DNA of 64,000 nt from the NCBI GenBank assembly GCA_963668545.1, contig OY764868.1:3534001-3598000 (forward strand), given 5' to 3'. A program made the translations under genes and the position numbers. This DNA is from G963662265 sp963668545. GTDB lineage: Bacteria; Spirochaetota; Spirochaetia; CADAEX01. Under the pieces are notes generated by a model. The model had not been told where the DNA came from. It saw nothing but the letters and a program-made list of their open reading frames with translations, and ran no database searches. Every line of letters begins with the position of its first letter. Position 1 is the first letter of the stretch. Below, piece by piece: positions 1 to 8,891 of this stretch.

Positions 1-623
1 ATATGAGTACAATAGAAGGTGGAATGGTATCAACAAATGATGAATATTTTTATAATGTTATTTGTATGTTGAGATCACATGGAATGGTCCGTGAATTAAA
101 AAATGAAAAAATAAAAAATGATATCATTGATAACAACAGAGATTTGAATCCTGATTTTATATTTGAGATGCCTGCATATAATGTTAGAGGTACAGAGATT
201 GGCGGTTTTTTAGGTAGAAAACAGTTAAAACGACTTGATGAAAATAACATTAAAAGACAAAGAAATTTTGCAATATTTCTTGAACATCTTGATAATAAAA
301 AATATAAAACAGATTTTGATGTTACAGGTTCCTGTAATTATGCATTTAATTTAATACTGAATGAAAAAAATGAAACATTTAGAAATAAACTTGAAAATGA
401 AATGAGAAAAGCTGATATCGAATTTCGAAGAGGCAGTGCTGGCGGTGGAAATCAGTTAAGACAACCTTATATAAAAAGAATGTTTTCTGATATTAAATTA
501 GAAGATTATCAAGCTGTCGATCATGTACATTTTTTTGGATATTATATTGGTAATTTCCCATCATTAACAGAAGAAAAAATATTAAAATTATGTGATTTTT
601 TAAACAATATTGAAAATGATTAA
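1..623 (+). CDS. DegT/DnrJ/EryC1-family sugar aminotransferase or dehydrase, C-terminal part (5' end outside window)
   Basis: The gene is cut by the window start, and only the last 206 or so residues are visible. The first visible residues, MSTIEGGMVST, match the segment just after the PLP/PMP-site residue of DegT-fold enzymes that act on nucleotide-linked keto sugars. Further on, GGFLGRKQLKRLD and GGGNQLRQPY are typical of the C-terminal half of this family. The key Lys or His (Lys in aminotransferases, His in 3-dehydrases of the E1/ColD type) lies just outside the window, so the two activities cannot be separated here. It is followed after 11 bases by an SDR gene and a transketolase pair, which suggests a shared nucleotide-deoxysugar pathway. 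Base composition is very AT-rich, like the next 20 kb. Confidence 0.8.
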   Translation, partial: MSTIEGGMVSTNDEYFYNVICMLRSHGMVRELKNEKIKNDIIDNNRDLNPDFIFEMPAYNVRGTEIGGFLGRKQLKRLDENNIKRQRNFAIFLEHLDNKKYKTDFDVTGSCNYAFNLILNEKNETFRNKLENEMRKADIEFRRGSAGGGNQLRQPYIKRMFSDIKLEDYQAVDHVHFFGYYIGNFPSLTEEKILKLCDFLNNIEND

Positions 624-634
624 AGGAAGATAAT

Positions 635-1567
635 ATGAAAAAAATATTAGTTACTGGAGGTGCTGGTTACATAGGTTCGGTTTTAGTCCCTGAACTTTTA
701 AGAAATGAGTATGAAGTAACAGTTATTGATAACTTCATGTTTAATCAGAGTTCATTATCTGAATGCTGCTATAATAAGAACTTTAATATTATAAATGGCG
801 ATGTCAGAGATGAATTACTAATTAAAGAAGTTGTAAAGGATCATGATATCTTTATTCCTTTGGCTGCTTTAGTTGGTGCTCCTTTATGTGATAAAGATAA
901 AATTGGATGTGAAACAACGAATAGAGATGCAGTAAAACTTCTTACATCAAAATTATCAAAGGATCAGAGGATTATTATACCAATAACAAATAGCGGTTAT
1001 GGTATCGGAGAAAAAGGTAAGTATTGTACAGAAGAAACACCATTAAGACCAATTTCTTTTTATGGAACAACAAAGGTAGATGCTGAAAAAGCAGCATTTG
1101 ATCATGGAAATACAATAAGTTTAAGACTTGCTACAGTGTTCGGAATGAGTCCCAGAATGAGGCTGGATTTACTTGTAAATGATTTTACATATAGAGCTGT
1201 TAAAGATAAAGTATTAGTAGTTTTTGAAGGCCATTTTAAAAGAAACTATATACATATAAGAGATGTTGTCCGAGCTTTCTTATTTGCAATTGATGACAAA
1301 CTGAATGTAAATGAAGCATATAATGTTGGATTATCAGATGCAAATCTTTCAAAAATTGAATTATGTAATAAAATTAAAGAGATTATTCCTGAATTTATTT
1401 TTCTTGAAGAGCAGATTGGTAAAGATCCTGATAAACGTGATTACATTGTATCCAATGATAAAATTGAAAAGATGGGATTTATGCCTGCATATTCTCTGGA
1501 AGATGGTATCCATGAATTAGTTAAGGGATATAAAATTATTAATAATAATAAATATTCAAATATATAG
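635..1567 (+). CDS. NAD-dependent epimerase/dehydratase (extended SDR)
   Basis: A 310-residue extended short-chain dehydrogenase that should act in the cytoplasm on a nucleotide-activated sugar. The N-terminus has the Rossmann nucleotide-binding motif GGAGYIGS. The catalytic Tyr-Lys pair is in YGTTK near residue 147, with SGYG before it supplying a probable Ser. The C-terminal sugar-binding half contains RNYIHIRDVV, common in NDP-sugar 4-epimerases, dehydratases and reductases. Length is normal for the family. The gene sits between a DegT-family gene and a split transketolase, with an AGGAAG-type ribosome site just before its ATG. The exact substrate cannot be read from the sequence; a CDP- or dTDP-deoxyhexose is the likely class. 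Confidence 0.88.
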   Translation: MKKILVTGGAGYIGSVLVPELLRNEYEVTVIDNFMFNQSSLSECCYNKNFNIINGDVRDELLIKEVVKDHDIFIPLAALVGAPLCDKDKIGCETTNRDAVKLLTSKLSKDQRIIIPITNSGYGIGEKGKYCTEETPLRPISFYGTTKVDAEKAAFDHGNTISLRLATVFGMSPRMRLDLLVNDFTYRAVKDKVLVVFEGHFKRNYIHIRDVVRAFLFAIDDKLNVNEAYNVGLSDANLSKIELCNKIKEIIPEFIFLEEQIGKDPDKRDYIVSNDKIEKMGFMPAYSLEDGIHELVKGYKIINNNKYSNI

Positions 1568-1575
1568 TTAATATT

Positions 1576-2391
1576 ATGAAAAATAAATTAGAAAATAAAA
1601 TTAAATGGGTCTGGGAAGAAACATTAAAGATTCATAAAATTGCTCCTGAGACTCGAATAGCATCTTCACTTTCATGTATTGAAATATTTGTTTCCCTGTT
1701 TTATGGAGGAATCCTGAAATATAATCCTGAAGATGAATATTGGGAAGATAGAGATAGACTAATAATAAGTAAAGGTCACGGATCAATTTCTTTATATCCC
1801 ATTCTTGCAGATTGCGGATACTTTGATAAAGATGAATTAAGAAAAGTTTGTTGTCAGGGTAGTTTTCTTGGAGGAATTCCTGATCCAATTATTCCAGGAT
1901 ATGAAACTGTAAATGGTTCACTTGGGCATGGTTTAGGTGTTGCCAGTGGAATTGCAATAGCTCTTAAGAAGAAAAAACTTGATAATTCTGTGTTTGTCAT
2001 GGTTGGTGATGGTGAACTTTATGAAGGTGCTAATTGGGAAGCAATAATGTTTGCAGCACATCATCAACTTGATAATTTAATCATTCTATTAGATTGCAAT
2101 AAAATATCAATGTTAGATTATACAGATAAAATTATAAATCATTTTTCTTTTGATGAAAAATTTAAGTCATTTAATTGGGATATTTTTAGAGCTAATGGTC
2201 ATAATATTGATGAAGTCATGAACAGTTTAAATGATGCTAAGCAGCTGAAAAATCATAAACCGAAAATAATTATTTTTGATACAGTTAAAGGCAAGGGTGT
2301 ACCTGATTTAGAAAATCACTATCTATCTCATGTTCTTACGGTAAAAGCAGATAATATAGATTTACTTCTCAAAGGGAAAAAAGATGAATAA
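1576..2391 (+). CDS. Transketolase-like, N-terminal (thiamine diphosphate-binding) subunit
   Basis: 271 residues matching the N-terminal half of transketolase. The ThDP/metal motif is visible as GDGELYEGANWEA near residue 138, followed by LDCNKISMLDYT, and the substrate-side motif SKGHGS occurs near residue 66. Split transketolases, with separate N and C subunits, are common in bacterial sugar-modification clusters, where they can transfer a two-carbon unit onto a keto sugar. The stop overlaps the start of the next gene by 8 bases, indicating co-translation with the C-terminal subunit. Because the partner gene is frameshifted, the working state of this pair is uncertain. It could also be an ordinary pentose-phosphate enzyme, but the neighbourhood argues for a dedicated surface-sugar role. 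Confidence 0.9.
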   Translation: MKNKLENKIKWVWEETLKIHKIAPETRIASSLSCIEIFVSLFYGGILKYNPEDEYWEDRDRLIISKGHGSISLYPILADCGYFDKDELRKVCCQGSFLGGIPDPIIPGYETVNGSLGHGLGVASGIAIALKKKKLDNSVFVMVGDGELYEGANWEAIMFAAHHQLDNLIILLDCNKISMLDYTDKIINHFSFDEKFKSFNWDIFRANGHNIDEVMNSLNDAKQLKNHKPKIIIFDTVKGKGVPDLENHYLSHVLTVKADNIDLLLKGKKDE

Positions 2392-3342
2392 TAAAGTAAC
2401 AGCCATGAGAGATGTTTTTTTGGAAAAACTAATTTTTTTAATGGAAAATAATCAAAAAATATTTTTTGTTACTGCTGATTTTGGCTCACCTGTACTGGAT
2501 AAAATAAGAGAATATTTTCCAGATCGATTTATTAATGTCGGTATTGCAGAACAGAATTTAATAAATGTATCAACAGGATTGGCACTTGAAGGATATACTG
2601 TTTATGCATATGCTATTGCTCCTTTTATTACTATGCGATGTTATGAACAGATTAGAGTTAATATAGCAATATTAAGTCAGGTTCGTCCGATGAATATAAC
2701 TTAATCGGTGTTGGTGCTGGTTATAGTTATGTTGTTTCCGGACCTACTCATCAATGCCTTGAAGATATATCTATAATGAGAACTCTTCCAAATGTTGAAG
2801 TTTTTTCACCATCAGATTCATTTACTGTAGAAAAATTTGTACAGTATTCGGCTAACCATAATGAACCAAAGTATATAAGATTGGATGCTAAACCTCTTAC
2901 TAATATTTATACGGATTCAGATAATTTAACAATTGATAATGGTTTTTCGGAAATTAAAAAAGGAAATAGTGTTTGTATAATTTCGACAGGTTATATGACA
3001 CATAATGCTCTGGAAATAGCTCAGGAATTAGAACAGAAAAATATAAATGTTGGTCTAATTGATCTGTTTTTACTTAGAAATTTTGATAAAGAAAGTCTAA
3101 TAAGAATTTTAAAAAAGTATTCATCAATTATAACTTATGAAGAAGGTTTTTCCGGTAAAGGCGGTCTGGACAGCTTAATTTCTTTTTTATTAAATGAATT
3201 TGATATCATAAAGCATTTTATTCCAATAGGGTTAAATGATAAATATAATTTTGAATTAGGCGACCGAGACTATCTACATGAAATTTGTAATGCTGGAAAA
3301 AGTATTTTATTGAAAAAGGTAATTGAAAATTATGAAAAATGA
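2384..3342 (+). pseudogene. Transketolase-like C-terminal subunit, interrupted by a one-base frameshift near 2699-2701
   Basis: Two adjacent reading frames together give one complete transketolase C-terminal subunit. The first frame (2384-2704) covers the pyrimidine-binding part, including the catalytic-Glu motif GIAEQNLI, and stops right after RPMNIT. The second frame continues without a gap: from 2698 it reads NLIGVGAGYSYVVSGPTHQ and then LEDISIMRTLPNVEVFSPSD, ending at 3342. A single missing base after AC at 2699-2700 (ACTTTA to ACTTA) would restore an uninterrupted reading frame. The second fragment has no ribosome site of its own at its first ATG (2776). This is either a true loss-of-function mutation, a population-level variant, or a sequencing error in a short T run. 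Confidence 0.82.
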
Positions 3343-4795
3343 TGTTGTTTTAATAAATCCGGGTGACAGGAAACAGGTTTTTCAGGATCTCGGTTCAGAT
3401 GTTGCCGGAGTAGAACCGCCATATTGGATTGCTGTGATAGCAGCTTTCTTAAGAGAAAAAGGTTATAATCCATTTGTTATTGATGCTAATGCTGAAAATA
3501 TAACACCAGAAGAAACTGCAAAAATTGTAAAGGATATAAACCCATATTTAGCTATAGTTATTGTTTATGGATCTCAGCCTTCAGCATCAACCCAGAATAT
3601 GTCTGTTTCTGGAAAAATCTGCAGTGAAATAAAAAATATCACAAATATAAAAGTTGCTATCGGGGGATTACATCCATCAGCTTTACCAAAAAGAACACTG
3701 GAAGAAGAGAATGTTGATTTTGTTATAGATGGAGAAGGACCACTAACTATTGATCTATTATTATCTTATTTAAAATCCGGAAAAGAGAATTATGAAGATA
3801 TTAATGGATTGTGGTGGACTGCAGCTGATGGAGAAATTAAAAATACTCCAAGATTTCCAATTATAAAAGATATTGACAGCTTTTTACCAACTGCTGCCTG
3901 GGATTTATTGCCCATGGAAAAATACCGTGCACATAATTGGCATTGTTTTGATGATATTGAACATAGAAGTCCATATGGTGCTATTTATACAAGTTTGGGA
4001 TGTCCTTTTGGATGTGTTTTCTGCTGTATTAATGCTCCATTTGGAAAACCGTCAATCAGATATAGAAATCCTGATAAAGTTATAGAAGATATAGATATAC
4101 TCGTTAATAAATATAATGTTAAAAATATAAAATTTGTTGATGAATTATTTGTTCTAAAAGAAGATCATTATATGACTATTATCGATAAGATTATAGAAAG
4201 AAACTATGATTTAAATATCTGGGTTTATGCACGAGTAGATACAGTTAAAACTGATGTACTTAAAAAAATGAAACAAGCCGGAGTAACCTGGTTTGCACTG
4301 GGTATAGAGTCTGCGAATCCGGATGTCCGTGATGGTATTTCAAAAAAAATGTATATAAAGGATATTAAGGCTGTTGTAAAAAGTATTCAGGATGCTGGAA
4401 TAAGAGTTATTGGAAACTATATTTTTGGTTTACCTGATGATACTCATGAAACAATGGAAGAAACCTTGAATATGGCAATTGAACTTAATTGTGAGTTTGC
4501 GAATTTTTATTCAGCAATGGCTTATCCCGGTTCAAAATTATATGATATAGCATTAAATGAGAATTGGGAATTACCGAAAGAATGGCATGGTTATTCTCAG
4601 CATTCGTTTGAGACATTGCCATTACCAACAAAATATATTTCAGCAAAAGAAGTGCTCCAATTCAGAGATGATGCTTTTAATAAGTATTTTACTACTCCTG
4701 AATATTTGGATATGTTGGAAGAAAAATTTGGTGTGCAGGTCCGTAAACATATTGAAGAAATAACAAAACACAAACTAAAGAGAAAAATCTTATAG
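3332..4795 (+). CDS. B12-binding-domain radical SAM protein
   Basis: About 487 residues. The N-terminal 150 or so residues look like a cobalamin-binding Rossmann domain (VLINPGDR at the start, then GGLHPSALPKRT). The radical SAM core follows, with the iron-sulfur motif CPFGCVFCC (CxxxCxxC) near residue 225, and later GIESANPDVRDGI and GNYIFGLPDDT, typical of the Elp3/B12 radical SAM fold. Members of this family often methylate or rearrange unactivated carbons in antibiotics and sugars. I chose the ATG at 3332, which overlaps the previous stop and has AAAAAGG about 12 bases upstream; an in-frame TTG at 3323 lies too close to that site. The neighbourhood suggests action on the deoxysugar made by the preceding genes. 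The substrate is unknown. Confidence 0.88.
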   Translation: MKNDVVLINPGDRKQVFQDLGSDVAGVEPPYWIAVIAAFLREKGYNPFVIDANAENITPEETAKIVKDINPYLAIVIVYGSQPSASTQNMSVSGKICSEIKNITNIKVAIGGLHPSALPKRTLEEENVDFVIDGEGPLTIDLLLSYLKSGKENYEDINGLWWTAADGEIKNTPRFPIIKDIDSFLPTAAWDLLPMEKYRAHNWHCFDDIEHRSPYGAIYTSLGCPFGCVFCCINAPFGKPSIRYRNPDKVIEDIDILVNKYNVKNIKFVDELFVLKEDHYMTIIDKIIERNYDLNIWVYARVDTVKTDVLKKMKQAGVTWFALGIESANPDVRDGISKKMYIKDIKAVVKSIQDAGIRVIGNYIFGLPDDTHETMEETLNMAIELNCEFANFYSAMAYPGSKLYDIALNENWELPKEWHGYSQHSFETLPLPTKYISAKEVLQFRDDAFNKYFTTPEYLDMLEEKFGVQVRKHIEEITKHKLKRKIL

Positions 4796-4802
4796 GTTAA
4801 TT

Positions 4803-6008
4803 ATGTTAAACATTAAGAACAAAATAAAAGATTCTATATGTAAAATGAGTCTTATGGTTGATGAAAATTTACATAACTATAATAAACAGTATGACGATTT
4901 ATTATATATTTTTGACCGATATGTGAATAATGGCGTTTTAAAAAGTTGTAATTTTGATTTTGAAGACTTTAAGAAAGATGTTTTTAATTATTTAAATACA
5001 TTATCGACTAATGATAAACTTATATATAGATTTGCCAATTCTGTCTCAAAACCAACACTATATTCAATTGTATATTCCTTTTTAACAAATCAGTTATTAA
5101 ACATTGAATTATCAGAAGTAGATAGAAATAAATATATAGAATTATTTAACTCTTATCAAAATGAGAATGGCTATTTCTATGATAAAGAACTTGAATCTGA
5201 AAACTATTATAATCTCAATTGGTGGGGCGGACAGCATATAGCACTGCATTTAATAACAGCATTTTCTTATTTAAATACAAAACCAAAGTATGAATTCAAT
5301 TATATAAAAAAATACTATGATAAAGATACTTTGATTAAATATCTCGATAATCTGGAATTTAATGATATAGTTGATACTGATTCAGATAATGCAATAATGA
5401 ATCTAGGAACTATATTTCAATATCAGAGAGACTTCTTTTCAGATGATAAAGCAATTGAACCTCTTAATATATTATTTGATGAATTAGAAAAGAAAATTAA
5501 TAAAGGAACTGGTAGTTGGGGATTTGGAAAAGATGATGATCCTAAATATTTATCAAGAGCACAACAGTTTGCTTATCATTTATATCCTTTATGGTTATAT
5601 GATAAAAGGGATATTAGGTATATTAATGAAATCATTGATTTGACATTAAAAAATCAAACAGTACTTGGTGGATTTGGAGCTGTCTTAAATACAAGTGCCT
5701 GTGAAGATATCGATAGTATAGATTTATTAATAAAACTGAATAAGTTAACAGATTACAAAAAAGATGAAATAAATAATACAATAAAAAAAGCTTTCCCATG
5801 GGTTTTTGCCAATCAAAATAATGATGGCGGTTTTGTTTTTAATAGAAATGAATATTTTTATTTTGGTCATAATCTCAACAGCAGTGTTAGTAATGAAAGT
5901 AATGTTTTTGCAACATGGTTTAGAACATTAAGCATTGCATATATGGCTAATTATTTGAATTTAAAAAATGATTTTAATATAGGCTATTGTCCTGGATATC
6001 AATTCTAG
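4803..6008 (+). CDS. Predicted alpha/alpha-toroid (terpene-cyclase/prenyltransferase-repeat-like) protein of unknown role
   Basis: A 401-residue soluble protein with no signal peptide or membrane segment. It has repeated helical segments with QW-like or prenyltransferase-like turns: NENGYFYD, NWWGGQHIALHL, GTGSWGFGKDDD, GGFGAVLN and NNDGGFVFN. Such Gly-rich turns between helices are typical of alpha/alpha-toroid folds (squalene cyclase, protein prenyltransferase beta subunit, some polysaccharide lyases). I do not see a clear DxDD or other class-defining catalytic motif. Proteins of this sort are found in bacterial glycan clusters beside methyltransferases and glycosyltransferases, but I know of no assigned function. 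It lies 7 bases after the radical SAM gene, so it is probably in the same operon. Confidence 0.6.
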   Translation: MLNIKNKIKDSICKMSLMVDENLHNYNKQYDDLLYIFDRYVNNGVLKSCNFDFEDFKKDVFNYLNTLSTNDKLIYRFANSVSKPTLYSIVYSFLTNQLLNIELSEVDRNKYIELFNSYQNENGYFYDKELESENYYNLNWWGGQHIALHLITAFSYLNTKPKYEFNYIKKYYDKDTLIKYLDNLEFNDIVDTDSDNAIMNLGTIFQYQRDFFSDDKAIEPLNILFDELEKKINKGTGSWGFGKDDDPKYLSRAQQFAYHLYPLWLYDKRDIRYINEIIDLTLKNQTVLGGFGAVLNTSACEDIDSIDLLIKLNKLTDYKKDEINNTIKKAFPWVFANQNNDGGFVFNRNEYFYFGHNLNSSVSNESNVFATWFRTLSIAYMANYLNLKNDFNIGYCPGYQF

Positions 6009-6019
6009 AGGATTTTATA

Positions 6020-6607
6020 ATGAAACTTTTAAAAAAAATTAATAATAATTTTTATTTACTGAAAAATAATCTTTATAAAGAAGATAAAATTTTTACACAT
6101 CTAGAGATAGATGAAAAAAAAGAACTTTTTCTATTAGCTGCAAGTTTTAAAGAATATGCAAATATTGTAGAAATTGGATCTTATTTGGGTTCCAGTTCAT
6201 GTTTTTTATCTGCTGGATTAAAAAATGGATTTGTTTACTGTATTGATACTTGGCAAAATGATGCTATGTCTGAAAGTAATAAAGATACATATACACAATT
6301 TTGTGATAATACAAGTAAATATTCAAATAAGATTAGAAAGATTCGAGGTTGGAGCTATAATGTTGTAGATCAGATATTGGAAAAAACAAGTAATATTGAT
6401 TTGCTTTTTATTGACGGAGACCATTCGTATGAAGGTGTAAAAAAGGATTGGGATGTTTATTCACCTTTTTTAAGAAGCGGATCGATTATTGTAATGCATG
6501 ATAGTGGTTGGGCTGATGGTGTTAAAAAGGTTATTGAAGAGAATATAAAAAGCAAAGTAAGTCAAGAGAAAACTATGCCAAATATGTGGTGGGGTATTAT
6601 AAAATAA
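6020..6607 (+). CDS. Class I SAM-dependent methyltransferase (Methyltransf_24 type)
   Basis: About 195 residues. The SAM-binding glycine motif is VEIGSYLGSSSCFL, followed by the acidic and metal-site region LLFIDGDHSYEGVKKD, then IVMHDSGW. This is the signature of the small cephalosporin-hydroxylase/O-methyltransferase-like family often found in glycan clusters. The start is set at 6020 because AGAGGA lies 8 bases upstream; an in-frame start at 5987 would overlap the preceding gene with no ribosome site. Probably methylates a hydroxyl on a surface sugar, or an intermediate from the upstream pathway, in the cytoplasm. Confidence 0.85.
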   Translation: MKLLKKINNNFYLLKNNLYKEDKIFTHLEIDEKKELFLLAASFKEYANIVEIGSYLGSSSCFLSAGLKNGFVYCIDTWQNDAMSESNKDTYTQFCDNTSKYSNKIRKIRGWSYNVVDQILEKTSNIDLLFIDGDHSYEGVKKDWDVYSPFLRSGSIIVMHDSGWADGVKKVIEENIKSKVSQEKTMPNMWWGIIK

Positions 6608-6648
6608 TGCCATTAGAATATTTTTTAATGATATATATCGAGATTTAA

Positions 6649-7668
6649 ATGATTAAACTATCAATAGTAATTCCAACATTAAATAGAGCTGAATGTCTTG
6701 ATACAACTTTAAATTCTATTACAATTCAAAACAGTGATCAAAATGATTTTGAAGTAATCGTAATAGACAATGGATCAACAGATAATACAGATAAAGTTAT
6801 AAAAAAATATAAAAATAGAATTCTTAATTTACAATATATTTATGAAAAAAGACCTGGATTACATGTTGGTAGAAATCTTGGACTACAAATTGCAAAAGCT
6901 GATATTGTTTCTTATTTAGATGATGATGTGATTTTAAATTCGAAGTGGATAGAGTCTATTATTAATAGGTTTAATAAAAATAATAATATTGTTTTAGTTG
7001 GAGGACCATGTAAACCGAAATGGGAAGGTAAAAAACCATATTGGCTAGAATCATTTATTATAAATGATGGAGATCGTTGGGAATTAAGTGAATTAAGTTT
7101 AATTGACCTTGGGAATAAAGAGAAAGAAATATCTGCAATGGATATTTATGGCTGTAATTATTCTATAAAAAGAAAAATAGCAGTACAGCTTGGTGGTTTT
7201 AGGCCAGATGGTATGCCAAAAAAGCTTTTAAAGTATAGAGGGGATGGAGAAAGCGGTTTATCCTCAATAATTGATAAAAATGACAATTTCATTGTTTTTT
7301 ATGAACCTCTGGCTAGTGTTGAACATATTGTTTCCAGTGATAGATTAACTGAAAAGTATTTTCGAGGTATTTCTAAGCGAGGAGCTATAGGTGATGCATA
7401 TTCCAAATTCAGATCAATTGGCATTGAAAATAATAAACAGCATATAAAAGAACTCATTTCTCGTTTTATTGTTTTATTAAAAACAATTATAAACTATTAT
7501 AAAAATAAAAATAAAAATAAAAATATTTATTCAAGAAGTGACTATTGGTTGAATGCATATTTTTATTGTTTTCTTCATTATTTAAGAATATTTTGTTCTT
7601 TAAAATTACGTAAATGGGTTTGTCAAGATACTTATTATAATGAAGATTCTTGCCCTTATTCAGAGTAA
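6649..7668 (+). CDS. Family 2 glycosyltransferase
   Basis: 339 residues. The N-terminal GT-A domain begins with SIVIPTLNRAECLDTTL and VIDNGSTDNTD, and the metal-binding DxD-like motif is YLDDDV near residue 92. The middle has GGFRPDGMPKK, typical of this GT2 subgroup. The C-terminal 90 residues are basic and hydrophobic and may touch the membrane. The same subgroup appears again at 17753 (shared VGG/LGG and W-rich region after the DDD motif), so these two are probably paralogues or convergently recruited relatives. A run of four AAAAAT units in the C-terminal region encodes Lys-Asn repeats. Expected to add one sugar to a lipid-linked oligosaccharide on the cytoplasmic face of the inner membrane; donor unknown. 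Confidence 0.88.
   Translation: MIKLSIVIPTLNRAECLDTTLNSITIQNSDQNDFEVIVIDNGSTDNTDKVIKKYKNRILNLQYIYEKRPGLHVGRNLGLQIAKADIVSYLDDDVILNSKWIESIINRFNKNNNIVLVGGPCKPKWEGKKPYWLESFIINDGDRWELSELSLIDLGNKEKEISAMDIYGCNYSIKRKIAVQLGGFRPDGMPKKLLKYRGDGESGLSSIIDKNDNFIVFYEPLASVEHIVSSDRLTEKYFRGISKRGAIGDAYSKFRSIGIENNKQHIKELISRFIVLLKTIINYYKNKNKNKNIYSRSDYWLNAYFYCFLHYLRIFCSLKLRKWVCQDTYYNEDSCPYSE
7501..7524 (+). repeat. Hexanucleotide microsatellite (AAAAAT)x4 inside a glycosyltransferase gene
   Basis: Four perfect AAAAAT units lie in frame inside the GT2 gene and encode four Lys-Asn pairs. The unit length is a multiple of three, so a change in copy number would alter the number of Lys-Asn pairs without shifting the frame. 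Confidence 0.9.
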
Positions 7669-7674
7669 ATTATT

Positions 7675-8889
7675 ATGATATTAAAAAATAAAAATATTAC
7701 TTTTGTATTATATGGTTATCCTTTAGGTGTATCTACAATGTTGATTAATGCAATTCAAATGTTAAAGGATAATAACAACAACGTAACTGTTTTAGTTAAT
7801 GATGATTATCAAAAAAATACTCCATGTGAACAATGGCTTGAAGATATAATTATTTCTTTACCTACCAAAGAAAATAATTTATTATTTAGAATTAAAAGAA
7901 AAATATTAAATATAGTTCTTCCAAACAGAAAAATAAGCTGGAAAGAAAAAAATATAGGAATATTTAGTTTTTCAAAACAAATTAAAAAATATCTTAAAAA
8001 AAAGTCTATAGATATTTTGATGCCTGTAGAAGCATATAGTTTAATTTCTGTTGATAATGCTATATCAAAAAAAAGTAATCATGAAATATTTTATTTTGAT
8101 ATGGAGTTATTAGATTGGAATAGTGAAAACCCTTTATATTCAGATAAATTAGAGTTGAAAAAATACCAATACAATGCATTAAAAAACACAAAAAAAACAA
8201 TAATTACAAGTTTTAATCGAGCTAAGATTTTTTCCAAAATAAATAAATATTCTTTTAAGAATATATATGTATTGCCTGTTGTTCCAAGAAAGAGAGAATT
8301 AAAAACTAAATCTGATTATTTTAGAAAAAAATTCAATATTAATGAAAATAAATATATTGTTTTGTATTCAGGAAATTTTATGCCATGGGCACAATGTCTT
8401 GAAATAATAAAAAATGTTAAATTATGGGATAATGATGTTATTTTGATAATGCATACATGGAATAAAGATTCTAAAAATACAGATTACTTCAAAAAAATGA
8501 AAAAAGAAGCTAATAATTTAAATGTTATTTTTTCATTTGATTATTTAACATATGATGAATTAGCTTTAGCAATGTCTTCTGCTGATATTGGATTAATGTA
8601 TTATCAGGAAATTGATGATAATTTTACTGAAATATGTTTTTCGTCTAATAAAATGGGCGAATATTTAGCATCTGGTTTACCTGTAATTTGTTCACCTTTT
8701 GAAAATTTAAAAATTTTTGTTGAAAAAAATAAAATTGGATTATCTGTTGCTCATAATGAAATACATTTAGCCTTAAATCAGATTCTGTTACAAACAGATG
8801 AATATATTAAAAATGTACAAAAATGTGTAGATGAGTATTTCACCTTTGAAAAATATTTTAATAAAGCATTTAATAAACAGGAGCATTAA
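7675..8889 (+). CDS. Glycosyltransferase, GT4-like (GT-B fold)
   Basis: 404 residues. The C-terminal half has a family-4-like pattern: YIVLYSGNFMPWAQ opening the donor-binding domain, then MSSADIGLMYYQ and KMGEYLASGLPVICSPFE, where an acidic residue normally contacts the donor sugar. The N-terminal acceptor domain is Lys-rich and divergent, with no membrane segment. Base composition here is among the most AT-rich of the window. Lies 6 bases after the previous GT gene and 2 bases before the next gene, so it is co-transcribed. Donor and acceptor cannot be read from the sequence. Confidence 0.8.
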   Translation: MILKNKNITFVLYGYPLGVSTMLINAIQMLKDNNNNVTVLVNDDYQKNTPCEQWLEDIIISLPTKENNLLFRIKRKILNIVLPNRKISWKEKNIGIFSFSKQIKKYLKKKSIDILMPVEAYSLISVDNAISKKSNHEIFYFDMELLDWNSENPLYSDKLELKKYQYNALKNTKKTIITSFNRAKIFSKINKYSFKNIYVLPVVPRKRELKTKSDYFRKKFNINENKYIVLYSGNFMPWAQCLEIIKNVKLWDNDVILIMHTWNKDSKNTDYFKKMKKEANNLNVIFSFDYLTYDELALAMSSADIGLMYYQEIDDNFTEICFSSNKMGEYLASGLPVICSPFENLKIFVEKNKIGLSVAHNEIHLALNQILLQTDEYIKNVQKCVDEYFTFEKYFNKAFNKQEH

Positions 8890-8891
8890 AA

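Noticed and set aside
2704..2776. That the transketolase C-terminal fragments are two separate working genes
   Set aside because: The second fragment's homology begins at 2698, well before its first ATG at 2776, with no ribosome site there, and a single base restores one continuous protein.
7501..7524. Phase-variation switch by the AAAAAT repeat
   Set aside because: The unit is 6 bases, so copy changes keep the reading frame and cannot turn the gene off by frameshift.
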